NCBI GenBank assembly: GCA_900548465.1
Contig: URKY01000021.1
Coordinates: forward strand, 1 to 41,532
DNA: 41,532 bases
Source: an uncultured Eubacterium sp.
Lineage (GTDB): Bacteria > Bacillota > Clostridia > Lachnospirales > Lachnospiraceae
Reading direction: 5' to 3'
Part shown: positions 31,679-40,470 of the stretch, piece by piece
Position numbering within the stretch: position 1 is the first letter of the stretch
Layout: each line of letters opens with the position of its first letter
The notes under the pieces: generated by a model
What the model was told of the DNA's origin: nothing
What the model saw: the letters and a program-made list of their open reading frames with translations, nothing else
Databases searched by the model: none
Translations under genes and position numbers: made by a program

Positions 31679-34069
31679 TTAAATCATACTATATACATAA
31701 TTTGCAAATGAAGAACAACATGCTTGAATTACTTCATCAGAAGGATTATCTGCTTTCAATAAAAGCAATCCTACTTTTTCGTCCACACCTGTCATCTTAT
31801 CATATACTGCAGCTTTTAATCCTCCTAGAGTTTTTGAGCATCCAATCTCATCAAAAATCTGTTCAAATCTCTTTGCGTATTCTGCTGTATAATACCATGA
31901 TAATGCTTTTGAAAATCTATGATAATCCGTTTCATCTGTATAACTTCTAATTTTTTTCTGTATAGCATACGCATCAAAATCACAGCAAAAATCTGAATAA
32001 TTACACGTTAATGTATTTTTTCCGATGGTCATATTTGCTATAGTTTGTAAATCTTTATCCTTATATATCTCAAAACCATCCTTATTTTTGTTTTCGTAAT
32101 TAATAGTTGTATCACTCATACCAGTTGCAAGGTCACCTCCCCAGCCAGCCCAAAATGAAGGAGGTAATCCTGTTCCTAAATAAGCTTCTATCGTTGCTGC
32201 CATATGACTTAGATCTATGAGCCCTATATTCCCATCTGATAAAAGCAATCTCTTTTCTTTAGATGTTTCCTTTCTTATGTAAGGTTTTAGTCTACTATAT
32301 AACTCAGCATTATTTTTCTTCACATAATTGGAAAATGCTTCGTCAACTGCATGACCTGTAGTAAAGAACCATTGCCATCCTTCATATTCTTCACCCCTTA
32401 AAAAGTTAGTTATTCCATTAACAACCACATTTGGTGTGACAATACTTGGATTTGTTGTTGAACCCACATTCTTTTCATAATAAGTTACATACATACTTTC
32501 CAAATTTTTAATATCATCAATTAATGTATTGATTGATGGTTCCTTTACTGTTGGAATTTCTGGTCTTTCATAACTGCTATGTTCCACTTTGCTTACTAAT
32601 GGAAAACGTCCTGAATACATTGTTTTATCTAAATCAAAATCCCATCCAGATTCTGATACTTTTATTTCATAGTATTGATCTAAATTCCATTTTTGAGGAA
32701 TTTTAAATCCCATATTTCCACTAAATCCATATGACATATCACTTACAAAACTTGTTTCTGCAAATCCTTTATTGCAAACTTGTGTGCACACATTACGTGT
32801 TCCATATACCCCAATTTTATATTCTGGATCAAAATTTTCTGACAATGATTTAAAATATGGTAATATCTTTCCTGTAATGTCTCCATCTAATGGATCTGTA
32901 TCAACAGCAAAATATATTATACTATCTTTTGGAATGCCGTATTTTCTTGCTGCTTTTGTTGATTTTTCTGCATCTATTTTTCCTCTCGCAGATGTAAAAT
33001 ATTCAAGATTTGCACCTGATTCTTGAAAAATAGGAAACAGTTTCATACCATTAGAAATAATTCGCTCTACTTCTCCTTCTCTTAATTCTTTAAAACTACC
33101 TCCTGTTAAATATCGTCCTATTACTTCATAACCATTTGCCTTTAGTATATTTAAACGATCTTGTGTCATTTCAAATCTTGTATCACAACCATTACTTGAT
33201 CTGTCAGTATTGCCTCTACTCACCAATAATGCCATCCAAGTATTAGTATCTGCTTTTTTTGTTCTAGTTAGTAACATGTCTTTTTGAAATTCATCTATTT
33301 TATTTTCTAAAGCTGTATCCCAAGTTGTAGACAGCAAGACATCATATCCGTTACAACATAATGCTGCCCTAAATAAATAGATTGCCTCTTCATTCGTTTT
33401 TGATGGCAACATTGGTAATCTATTCTTTGTACCTTCTCCAAAATATCCCGTTGCTTCACTTACAGAAAATTTTTCGATTGCCTGTAGCACCTTAATCATA
33501 GCTTGATTCATTTCTCTTCCATAAACTCCATCACATGGAGCAAGTCCTATATAATCAATATACTTATTATTAAAATGCTGCTGTATTTGTCTTATCTTTT
33601 CGTTTCCTCCTCTTAAGGTTAAAGTGACGTACTGATTCATGGATAACAATGCTTTCATTACCGCAAGTGTAACTGTAGAATCTGTATTAGTTAAACCTGC
33701 GTCTTCTTTCATTTTCTTAACAGCTCCTCCTGTACCACTATAAAAGTGTTTTGTTATTCCTGTTGCTCCTGTTGAATAGCCTTTACACCATAATGCCCCT
33801 TGAATAATTGCATATATGTTATTTTCTGTAGTATCGCTACTATTTTGCTGTTTTATTCCATTCGGAAATTTAGAATTAAATTTTGAAATTGTAGTTGGTC
33901 CAAAGCTATCTGCTGTTGCAGTAATTCCTAATTCAATTTGCAAAGCTCTTGTTAATGCATAAATTGTGGTCCAACCAGTAATTCCATTTTCTGGTATAAC
34001 TTCGTACCCTGAATTTCCTCCATACATTGCATTCAAATAAACTTGCGTTCTTTTTACCATTTCATCCAT
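31679..34069 (-). CDS. Signal-less multidomain protein: peptidoglycan-binding repeats, DUF1906 glycosidase-like domain, novel C terminus
   Basis: 796 residues from ATG 34069 (AAGGAG; the frame to 34096 is upstream of that site). Residues 1 to about 290 are repeated peptidoglycan-binding-like units (KRTQVYLNAMYGGNSGYEVI; NGITGWTTIYALTRALQIEL; FGPTTISKF; YAIIQGALWCKGYSTGATG; YLFRAALCCNGYDV). A DUF1906/Rv2525c-like TIM-barrel follows at about 300-500 (GYEVIGRYLTGGSFKEL; DSIIYFAVDTDPLDGDITG; YKIGVYGTRNVCTQVCNKGF). The last 270 residues are unassigned, with DLSHMAATIEAYL and FWAGWGGDLATG. There is no signal peptide; its promoter matches that of the holin, so lytic or holin-aided release is likely. 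The C terminus could be an effector. Confidence 0.8.
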   Translation of the reverse strand: MDEMVKRTQVYLNAMYGGNSGYEVIPENGITGWTTIYALTRALQIELGITATADSFGPTTISKFNSKFPNGIKQQNSSDTTENNIYAIIQGALWCKGYSTGATGITKHFYSGTGGAVKKMKEDAGLTNTDSTVTLAVMKALLSMNQYVTLTLRGGNEKIRQIQQHFNNKYIDYIGLAPCDGVYGREMNQAMIKVLQAIEKFSVSEATGYFGEGTKNRLPMLPSKTNEEAIYLFRAALCCNGYDVLLSTTWDTALENKIDEFQKDMLLTRTKKADTNTWMALLVSRGNTDRSSNGCDTRFEMTQDRLNILKANGYEVIGRYLTGGSFKELREGEVERIISNGMKLFPIFQESGANLEYFTSARGKIDAEKSTKAARKYGIPKDSIIYFAVDTDPLDGDITGKILPYFKSLSENFDPEYKIGVYGTRNVCTQVCNKGFAETSFVSDMSYGFSGNMGFKIPQKWNLDQYYEIKVSESGWDFDLDKTMYSGRFPLVSKVEHSSYERPEIPTVKEPSINTLIDDIKNLESMYVTYYEKNVGSTTNPSIVTPNVVVNGITNFLRGEEYEGWQWFFTTGHAVDEAFSNYVKKNNAELYSRLKPYIRKETSKEKRLLLSDGNIGLIDLSHMAATIEAYLGTGLPPSFWAGWGGDLATGMSDTTINYENKNKDGFEIYKDKDLQTIANMTIGKNTLTCNYSDFCCDFDAYAIQKKIRSYTDETDYHRFSKALSWYYTAEYAKRFEQIFDEIGCSKTLGGLKAAVYDKMTGVDEKVGLLLLKADNPSDEVIQACCSSFANYVYSMI

Positions 34070-34113
34070 AGTATTATTCTCCTTAATTTTTTTCATAAGC
34101 GCTTATACCATAT

Positions 34114-34141
34114 AAAAAGGTAATATACATATTTTTGTAAA
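34114..34141 (-). promoter_or_regulatory. Candidate sigma-dependent promoter of the 796-residue protein
   Basis: Minus strand TTTACA (34136-34141), 16 bp, CTTTTT (34114-34119), both hexamers and the spacing identical to the sigma gene's own promoter; both are also preceded by G. Confidence 0.6.
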
Positions 34142-34190
34142 CTTCTTATTCAAAATTATTTTCTTATACTGCACTTTTTTCCTTTTTACG

Positions 34191-34895
34191 TTAAGAATAT
34201 ACACACTTGGCTATTAGAACAATTCTCCAGTCATCCCCTTTGCCATTATCACAAGTAGACAACATCAGCATCTGTTCCCCATACTTGGGCTTGTTCCCCT
34301 GTCTCCACAAACTATGCTCCTCCACCTTGTCAACGAACTCATCATACTCTTTCTCATCCCTTGCCATTACAAATTTCCAGTATTCAAACTCATGTATGTT
34401 AACACTCATCACTGCAAACACTTCATACTCCCTCTTTTTATCTGTTGTAAAATATATCTTCCTATGCTTATAAAAAAACTCTTTATCCTTATACTGTTCC
34501 AGTGCTCCAAACATTTTTCCTCCGTTTATGTTATGACCGTAAATAATCAGGTTGTCTGATTTTTCCACATCACAGTATGCACTTAAATAGGGTGTCCCAT
34601 AAAAACTGTAATTTCTGTTAAAATCATGATTCAAATAAAAATCCGGATTGTCCTTTGTCTGCATCACAGGATAACTTATGGTGGTTCCCTGTATTTCCAC
34701 ATAACCTATGCAGTCCTTGTTTTTCTTTACAAGACCATTTACATCAGACTTTTTTTCTGTCACGCTCTCCTGTATTTTTTTAAATTCATTCTCATACTTT
34801 CTCTCTGCTCTTTTTTCCTTAAAAAAAGGGACAGCTGCAATCACAGCCATCCCCACCAAAAGAAGTATCAGAGATATTTTAATTATCCTCTTCAT
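34191..34895 (-). CDS. srtB: Class B sortase
   Basis: 234 residues with an N-terminal anchor helix (ISLILLLVGMAVIAAVPFF). Catalytic residues: His in LIIYGHNINGGKMFG, Cys215 in LSTCDNGKGDDWRIVLIAK, Arg in DDWRIV. The start (ATG 34895, AGGAGAAGG) lies inside the last codons of the adhesin gene (17-nt overlap), so the two are coupled. It should anchor the upstream adhesin, whose signal TPQTG resembles the (S/P)PxTG motif used by clostridial SrtB. Confidence 0.93.
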   Translation of the reverse strand: MKRIIKISLILLLVGMAVIAAVPFFKEKRAERKYENEFKKIQESVTEKKSDVNGLVKKNKDCIGYVEIQGTTISYPVMQTKDNPDFYLNHDFNRNYSFYGTPYLSAYCDVEKSDNLIIYGHNINGGKMFGALEQYKDKEFFYKHRKIYFTTDKKREYEVFAVMSVNIHEFEYWKFVMARDEKEYDEFVDKVEEHSLWRQGNKPKYGEQMLMLSTCDNGKGDDWRIVLIAKCVYS

Positions 34896-37800
34896 CGTCC
34901 TTCTCCTGTTTAAAATTGTATTTTGACCTGTCCTTTGCTCTTACGCATGCAAAACATCCAAGTGCAAGTAATAATGAAATAAGTGAAACTGCCATTCCTG
35001 CTGTCTTTTCATTAATGCCTGTCTGTGGTGTGTCAGGTACCACAGGGATTCTTTCGTCTGTAACTGTAAGTTTCTGAACTTTTCCCGTGTCCTTAATTCT
35101 TATTTTTTTATCCCTTGCAACCTTGTAATGTTCCGGTGCATCCACTTCCTTAAATGTGTAGGTTTCTCCTGCCTTAAACATGCCTTCTATGAATTCAGCT
35201 TTCTTTCCGGTTGTAAACTCATACACCTTTTTGCCCTTGCTGTCGTATACCTTGTACTTTGCACCGCCAAGCTGCTTCTTTGTGTCTGATGCAATCTTGT
35301 TGAATTCAACCTTGATTGTGTCATCAACCATATTTACTTTCTGGATATCTCCATTGTCTGCTACTGCAAACTCAATACTTGTTGCTGTTGCGTATCCGTC
35401 TCTTGGTTTTGTTTCTGTTAAAATATAAGTTTTTCCCACGGCATACTTTCCTTCAATCACATGACTTTGTCTTGATGAAACCCATTCATCCATTACCTTT
35501 CCTGTATCCTTTTCAGTTACCTGCATGTGGCATCCCGGAAGTTCCTTTCCGTTGGTAATGTCTGTCTTTGAGAATTCAATCTTTGTTGTGTCATCATACA
35601 TTATCACCTGATTGTCAACATTCTCCGTGAAACTGTCTCCATTCTTAACAAGTACTTTTGTCTTTGCATTTTCATCATCACTTTCCACAAGTTTAAATGT
35701 AATGTCATTTGCAGTTGCAAAACCGTCTGCCGGCTTTGTTTCTGTTAATGTGTATTCCCTGTCATGAAGCAATCCGTATATCTTAACTGCATAACCGTCA
35801 CCGTTTTCTACACGAACGTTATCATATCCCATCTCATCAATCTTTTCATTTAACTTAACTGATGAAATTTCACCTGTTATCCAGTTTACGATTTCATTAC
35901 CATTTTCATCACTGATTTTTAAATGGCAGTCCTTAATCTCAACTGATGATGCAATCATTTTTTTGCTGATTACTGTTTCAGTCTGGTCTTCCTTAACTAC
36001 TGCCTTGGCTGATACAACTGCAGTTTCCTGATCCTTGTATTCAAGATGTACCTGATGCTTTTCTCTGTTAATGTAATAACTGTCGCTAACACTTTCTTCA
36101 AGAAAATAGTAATCTCCTGAATTTAAGTTGCCTTCCATCTTTCCATAACCTTCATCCATTACAGGTATATCAAAAGGAATCTTTGCCTTTCCTTCCTTGT
36201 CTGTTGTTACTGTTGCAATTTTTTCACCTGCAGCAACAATTACATTTCCATTCTTGTCATAAATGTTGTCCCTTGAATAAAATCCAAATCTTGTATTTCC
36301 AACAGGCTCGTTCGTCTTTGAATCCTGCTTTTCAAGTGTAATGTCTGTCTTTACCATGTCATTGTGTATATCAATATTTCCATCTTTTGAGTTTTCAGAA
36401 ATGTCAAACACATACTCATCATCCTTGTTATTCCATTTAAAACTTAACTCCCAGGATGACTGTTCTGGAAGAACATAACCATACTTTGTCTTTACTTCCT
36501 TTAAAGTGTATTCTCCAAGTGGAACATTAAGTGTCATTGTTCCGTCATCGTTTAACACAAAATTACAGATACCATTGCAATCATTTGTAAACTCTGCCTT
36601 TTCACCTGTTGTAATTTTTGCAACAACTGAATCCTTCTTAAACAATACTGTTCCCTGATTATCCTGTGACATGATGTCTTCTCTTGCAGTAAGTTCAAAT
36701 ACAACACCATTTAGCAATGTGTCCTTGTAGTTAAATGGATTAAATAAGTCTGATGTTGTTTCATTTTCACCATTCTCTGCATTACTTCCCTTTGTACCAT
36801 TCTTTTCTGTGTTAACTGAATTATTGATTTCCTCATCTTTATCTGACTTACTTTCTTCTGAATTGCTTTCATCATCTTTCTTGCATAATTCAGGACCACT
36901 TTTATTTATTGTAAATTTTCCGTAAGTCACATCATTATAGTACTCACACTCTGCATACAGATATTCCTTACCAAGCTTGTCCACCATTGTCTTGTATGAA
37001 TTACTGTTAATCTCAACCATCACCGGCTGTCTGTTTACCCTGTATCCTTCAGGACCTTCAATTTCATAAACCTTGTATGTGCCAGCTTTTAACTTTTCGT
37101 AAGTAATGATTTCTCCTGTGTCATCTGTTACAAATCTGTCCACAACCTCAATTGCATTTCCATTGCTGTATGTCTGTGTAACAAGTGTTTCACTGCCATC
37201 CTCATTTACCTTATAAATCTGGTATGTTGTTCCTTTCTTTAAAACAGTCTGATGTGTCTTTGAATCCTTCTTTACGATTTTTAGATATGCGTTGAATTCC
37301 GGATTGTTTAAAAGATACTTGTATGTCTTTCCGTTTTCCTTCACATTCACGTAAAAGTCAGGACACTTTTCAGTGTTTGCAGCTCCAATAGTCTGATGAA
37401 CCACATATGTTCCATATGGCATCTTCTTTGACTTTGCATAACCTGTTAAGTCTGTTGTAAGAATGTCTCTTTCTGTTGCCTTTGCCTTGTCATATGAACC
37501 TGCACTTGCAAGGTAAATCTGAAACTGTGCCTTGTTTTCAGGTGCAACAATACCTGCAAGACCATTTCCCATTCCCTTAATAATTGATACGTCACCTTTT
37601 ACCACGTCGTCATCAACCTGTGTTTCTGCCGAATTGTATTCGTTGGTAAACTGCTGACCATCCTTTGTGATTGTGTATACCTTGTCATTTTTAAGGTAGC
37701 CTTCAGGCGGTGTAATTTCCTTTAAGTACATGTTTACACCACATCTGTAATAGTCTGTTTCAAATGTACCCTTGGCATTGGTCTTGTATGACTTTACAAG

Positions 37801-39177
37801 TTTTGTGCATGCTACATCTGAATATACTCCATACACTGCGCCTTCCAATGTTGCATCTCCCTGTGGTGTACTGCCTGTTTCAGAATCCTTTTTCCACACA
37901 GTCATTTTTACTTTCTTGTATTTGTCCTTAAGAACAGGCTTGTATGCAAGCTTGTAATTACTGTATGACTCTTCTGCAGTCTCGTGCCACTTTCCATCAC
38001 TGTTCTTCTTCCATGAATCAGCCTTTGTAAGTGTTACTGTAACCTTGTTTGATGACTGGCTTGTAATCTTATTTAAACCTGAATCAACAACAAACGATGT
38101 AAGAATGTTGTTGTTACCTGATGAGATTTCTTCAATTACGTAATTGTTTGAGATATCATCCATCTGGTCATTGATGTCATTCTTTATTAACTTTTCTGCT
38201 CCTGCTTTTGACAAATCTGATGCATATGAATATCCTTTGTCATCTAAAGTTTCTTTTACCTCTTTCTTCTCATCATTTGTCATTCCCTTCAGGTCAGTAT
38301 CCTTTACATAGTAATACTTCTTTGAATTTAACTGATATGTAAATCTAAAGATAATCTTACCATTCGAATCTGTCTTAACATCCTGTGTAAATGTTGTAGC
38401 ATCATCATCTACATCTTCCTTAACTGAATCTCCCCAGCCATTGTACTGATAAGAATATAATTCTTTAATATTTTTTGCTGTAAATCTAAATGTAACCTGT
38501 GACAATGCCTTACCATCTTCGTCCTGCTTCTGTAAAGTTATTCTCTGGCGATAATAGTCACTGGATTTTAGCGGATAAAAATTATATTCTGTTTCTGTTG
38601 AATTTATCTGTAACAATCTCTGAACCTGATTCTTTTTTGTTCTTCCTGAATATTCCCAAATATCCACATCGCAGGATACTGTCTTTCCAGGATTAAAGAT
38701 ATCTGAATATATGGTATCATTTGAATAATAACCGGTATTTTTCTTTACCTGGCTTATTATGTCCTTTAATCCGTTTTCACTTGTAATTCCTTCTTCAGCA
38801 GCCCATATAAGACACTGTGCATATACCCAAGCCTTATTACTTTTATTCTTGCTTATGGCATACCAATATCCAATTTTAGCTTCCAAAGCATCTTTTTTAT
38901 TTGAACTGTCACTGCTAATTGTCTTTGTCTTTGAAATATAGGTATATCCGGTATGACATGCCAATCCCAAATCCATACAAAAAACCGGCTTTTCATTTAC
39001 AAGTGTCTGTAGCCATATGCCACTTTCACTTTTTGAGCCCACGTTGACTGTTCCAAGTTTTCCTAAGGAATCCAAAGATGCTGTTCCTGATGCCGCTTTT
39101 ACATTACTTGTCGGCAATGTGGCTGTAAGTAACATTACCATTGCCAATAATCCTGCTATAATTCTCTTAACTTTCAT
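34879..39177 (-). CDS. Sortase-anchored surface adhesin with thioester domain and SpaA/Cna-B repeats
   Basis: 1432 residues from ATG 39177 (AGGAGG; the frame to 39213 has none). Signal peptide ends near VKA-ASG. Residues about 55-200 look like a thioester domain: Cys67 in KPVFCMDLGL and Gln121 in WVYAQCLIWAAEE are the expected bond partners. At least seven SpaA/Cna-B-like repeats follow (KKDSKTHQTVLKKGTTYQIY; EKQDSKTNEPVGNTRFGFY; FSKTDITNGKELPGCHMQV; FNKIASDTKKQLGGAKYKVY). An acidic Ser/Asn linker lies near residues 745-790. The end is VPDTPQTG, a hydrophobic helix and a charged tail. It may promote mating-pair contact or host attachment. Confidence 0.92.
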   Translation of the reverse strand: MKVKRIIAGLLAMVMLLTATLPTSNVKAASGTASLDSLGKLGTVNVGSKSESGIWLQTLVNEKPVFCMDLGLACHTGYTYISKTKTISSDSSNKKDALEAKIGYWYAISKNKSNKAWVYAQCLIWAAEEGITSENGLKDIISQVKKNTGYYSNDTIYSDIFNPGKTVSCDVDIWEYSGRTKKNQVQRLLQINSTETEYNFYPLKSSDYYRQRITLQKQDEDGKALSQVTFRFTAKNIKELYSYQYNGWGDSVKEDVDDDATTFTQDVKTDSNGKIIFRFTYQLNSKKYYYVKDTDLKGMTNDEKKEVKETLDDKGYSYASDLSKAGAEKLIKNDINDQMDDISNNYVIEEISSGNNNILTSFVVDSGLNKITSQSSNKVTVTLTKADSWKKNSDGKWHETAEESYSNYKLAYKPVLKDKYKKVKMTVWKKDSETGSTPQGDATLEGAVYGVYSDVACTKLVKSYKTNAKGTFETDYYRCGVNMYLKEITPPEGYLKNDKVYTITKDGQQFTNEYNSAETQVDDDVVKGDVSIIKGMGNGLAGIVAPENKAQFQIYLASAGSYDKAKATERDILTTDLTGYAKSKKMPYGTYVVHQTIGAANTEKCPDFYVNVKENGKTYKYLLNNPEFNAYLKIVKKDSKTHQTVLKKGTTYQIYKVNEDGSETLVTQTYSNGNAIEVVDRFVTDDTGEIITYEKLKAGTYKVYEIEGPEGYRVNRQPVMVEINSNSYKTMVDKLGKEYLYAECEYYNDVTYGKFTINKSGPELCKKDDESNSEESKSDKDEEINNSVNTEKNGTKGSNAENGENETTSDLFNPFNYKDTLLNGVVFELTAREDIMSQDNQGTVLFKKDSVVAKITTGEKAEFTNDCNGICNFVLNDDGTMTLNVPLGEYTLKEVKTKYGYVLPEQSSWELSFKWNNKDDEYVFDISENSKDGNIDIHNDMVKTDITLEKQDSKTNEPVGNTRFGFYSRDNIYDKNGNVIVAAGEKIATVTTDKEGKAKIPFDIPVMDEGYGKMEGNLNSGDYYFLEESVSDSYYINREKHQVHLEYKDQETAVVSAKAVVKEDQTETVISKKMIASSVEIKDCHLKISDENGNEIVNWITGEISSVKLNEKIDEMGYDNVRVENGDGYAVKIYGLLHDREYTLTETKPADGFATANDITFKLVESDDENAKTKVLVKNGDSFTENVDNQVIMYDDTTKIEFSKTDITNGKELPGCHMQVTEKDTGKVMDEWVSSRQSHVIEGKYAVGKTYILTETKPRDGYATATSIEFAVADNGDIQKVNMVDDTIKVEFNKIASDTKKQLGGAKYKVYDSKGKKVYEFTTGKKAEFIEGMFKAGETYTFKEVDAPEHYKVARDKKIRIKDTGKVQKLTVTDERIPVVPDTPQTGINEKTAGMAVSLISLLLALGCFACVRAKDRSKYNFKQEKDDEEDN

Positions 39178-39240
39178 TTTCACATTTCCTCCTAAAATTT
39201 CGTCTGCACGCAATCTCGACTATCGCCTCGATGTCCATTG

Positions 39241-39285
39241 ACCACCCTATAAAAATTCATGCAAGCACGATTTCTACATGGTGGT
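39241..39285 (-). other. Hairpin in the adhesin leader
   Basis: ACCACC/GGTGGT pair across 33 nt, with an inner CATG/CATG. It lies in the 120-nt leader between the CAP-gene terminator and the adhesin start. No known riboswitch class is recognised. Confidence 0.3.
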
Positions 39286-39300
39286 TTATTGCGCAAAAAA

Positions 39301-39328
39301 AGAACGCCTTAACTTAATAAGACGTTCT
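39301..39328 (-). terminator. Terminator of the CAP gene
   Basis: Minus strand AGAACGTC, 12 nt, GGCGTTCT (with one mismatch), then seven T residues, starting 8 nt past the CAP stop. Its arms resemble the leader hairpins at 4418 and 22283 (CTTATTAA, GGCGTT). Confidence 0.7.
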
Positions 39329-39335
39329 AACTATT

Positions 39336-40271
39336 TTATTTATTTGTTTCATTGAGTATTTTGTCTACATTAATGTCTGAAAACAAGGCTACCCAATATG
39401 TGCCGTTACCTGATTCATAACATGCTATTGCTCCACTTTTATGACTGGTACTTTTTAAATTATTGTAATGTCCCGGACTGTTCTTCCACTGTTTCATAGC
39501 TTCTTTATAATTGGTTGCACCCATTGCAATATTCTCACCTGAAACATATGGCTCTCCATATTCCATGCCATTATCATCTTTGTACCAATAATATTCTTCA
39601 TCTATGCCATAATTCTTATGTAGAAAATCAAACGCTATGTCTGACCATCCGTTATGTGAAAAGTTCTTGCTTATCTGCTTTGCCCTTATAAGACAAATCT
39701 TATATAACGCATCCGACCATTCAATTTTATCTGCTCCCGCTTTGGTTCTGTAACCATTCTGCACTATGAAAGCATTTTCCGCTGCCACTCTGTCATGAAA
39801 TCCTTTTTTTATTTTTCCATTGGATTTCTTAACATATGTAGGGTTTTTTATTTTCACTGTTATTGTCTTTGAAAACTTTCCCTGCTCATTTGCTCCATTA
39901 TCTGCAGATTTATAAGCACTTACCTTTAGCTTAACTTTTTCATTAGTTAACAGATTTGTCAATGTGTATTTATTATTCTTTGTTGTCTTAACACATCTCC
40001 ATTGTTTAACTGCCGGATAATAAACATATACCTTATAACCTGAAACATTTTTCATTTTCTTCCATGTTATCTTGTAACCTGCTTTGTACTTAACCGATGT
40101 CTTTCTTAAACTTGCATCCATTATTGTCTTGTACTTTTTTGTAATGGAAGAAACCTTAACGTTTGTTACTTTTCCCACTGACTTGGCATTTACGGTTTTG
40201 GTGGTAAAACAAAACCCTAGTATAACAACCAGCATTGCCATAATCAAATATTTACTTTTTTTCTTAATCAT
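39336..40271 (-). CDS. Secreted FN3/CAP (SCP/PR1) domain protein
   Basis: 311 residues from ATG 40271 (AGAAGGG). Signal peptide (YLIMAMLVVILGFCFTTKTV, cut near NAK). FN3-like domain at about 35-140 (YKAGYKITWKKMKNVSGYKV), then a CAP domain at about 160-300: AENAFIVQNGYRTKAG, ISKNFSHNGWSD, SGENIAMGATNYKEAMKQW, NSPGHYNNLKSTSHKSGAIA. These are the four usual CAP signature boxes with conserved His/Glu. The role of bacterial CAP proteins is not settled. Behind a promoter-like site and closed by a terminator, it is a single gene between rep and the adhesin. Confidence 0.88.
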   Translation of the reverse strand: MIKKKSKYLIMAMLVVILGFCFTTKTVNAKSVGKVTNVKVSSITKKYKTIMDASLRKTSVKYKAGYKITWKKMKNVSGYKVYVYYPAVKQWRCVKTTKNNKYTLTNLLTNEKVKLKVSAYKSADNGANEQGKFSKTITVKIKNPTYVKKSNGKIKKGFHDRVAAENAFIVQNGYRTKAGADKIEWSDALYKICLIRAKQISKNFSHNGWSDIAFDFLHKNYGIDEEYYWYKDDNGMEYGEPYVSGENIAMGATNYKEAMKQWKNSPGHYNNLKSTSHKSGAIACYESGNGTYWVALFSDINVDKILNETNK

Positions 40272-40367
40272 TGTTCCAACCCTTCTGTCGAATTGTATTT
40301 TAACCATTTATAACAAATATCCATCATTCTTAGTGTTGTGGTAATTCCACCAAGAATTGATAAATAC

Positions 40368-40395
40368 ATTTTATCATAGTAATCTTCGATTTCAA
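40368..40395 (-). promoter_or_regulatory. Candidate promoter of the CAP gene
   Basis: Minus strand TTGAAA, 16 bp, TAAAAT, preceded by CCACATTAGAATT. The same upstream block (CCACGTTAGAATT) precedes the transfer-operon promoter. Confidence 0.45.
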
Positions 40396-40450
40396 ATTCT
40401 AATGTGGTTGAATTTCGACACTTTCAACCATACTCTGTATTTTAAACATC

Positions 40451-40465
40451 GGGACCCGGTGTCCC
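40451..40465. repeat. Third GGGAC-N5-GTCCC palindrome, after the rep gene
   Basis: GGGACCCGGTGTCCC begins 5 nt beyond the rep stop codon. No T-run follows, so as a terminator it is weak; it matches the cores at 17393-17411 and 22496-22524. Confidence 0.5.
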
Positions 40466-40470
40466 ACTTT

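Noticed and set aside
29933..34069. Intact prophage
   Set aside because: Apart from the holin and wall-binding protein there are no capsid, tail, terminase or phage replication genes in the window.
39181..39300. c-di-GMP riboswitch before the adhesin
   Set aside because: The conserved GEMM core and tetraloop-receptor sequences are not visible.
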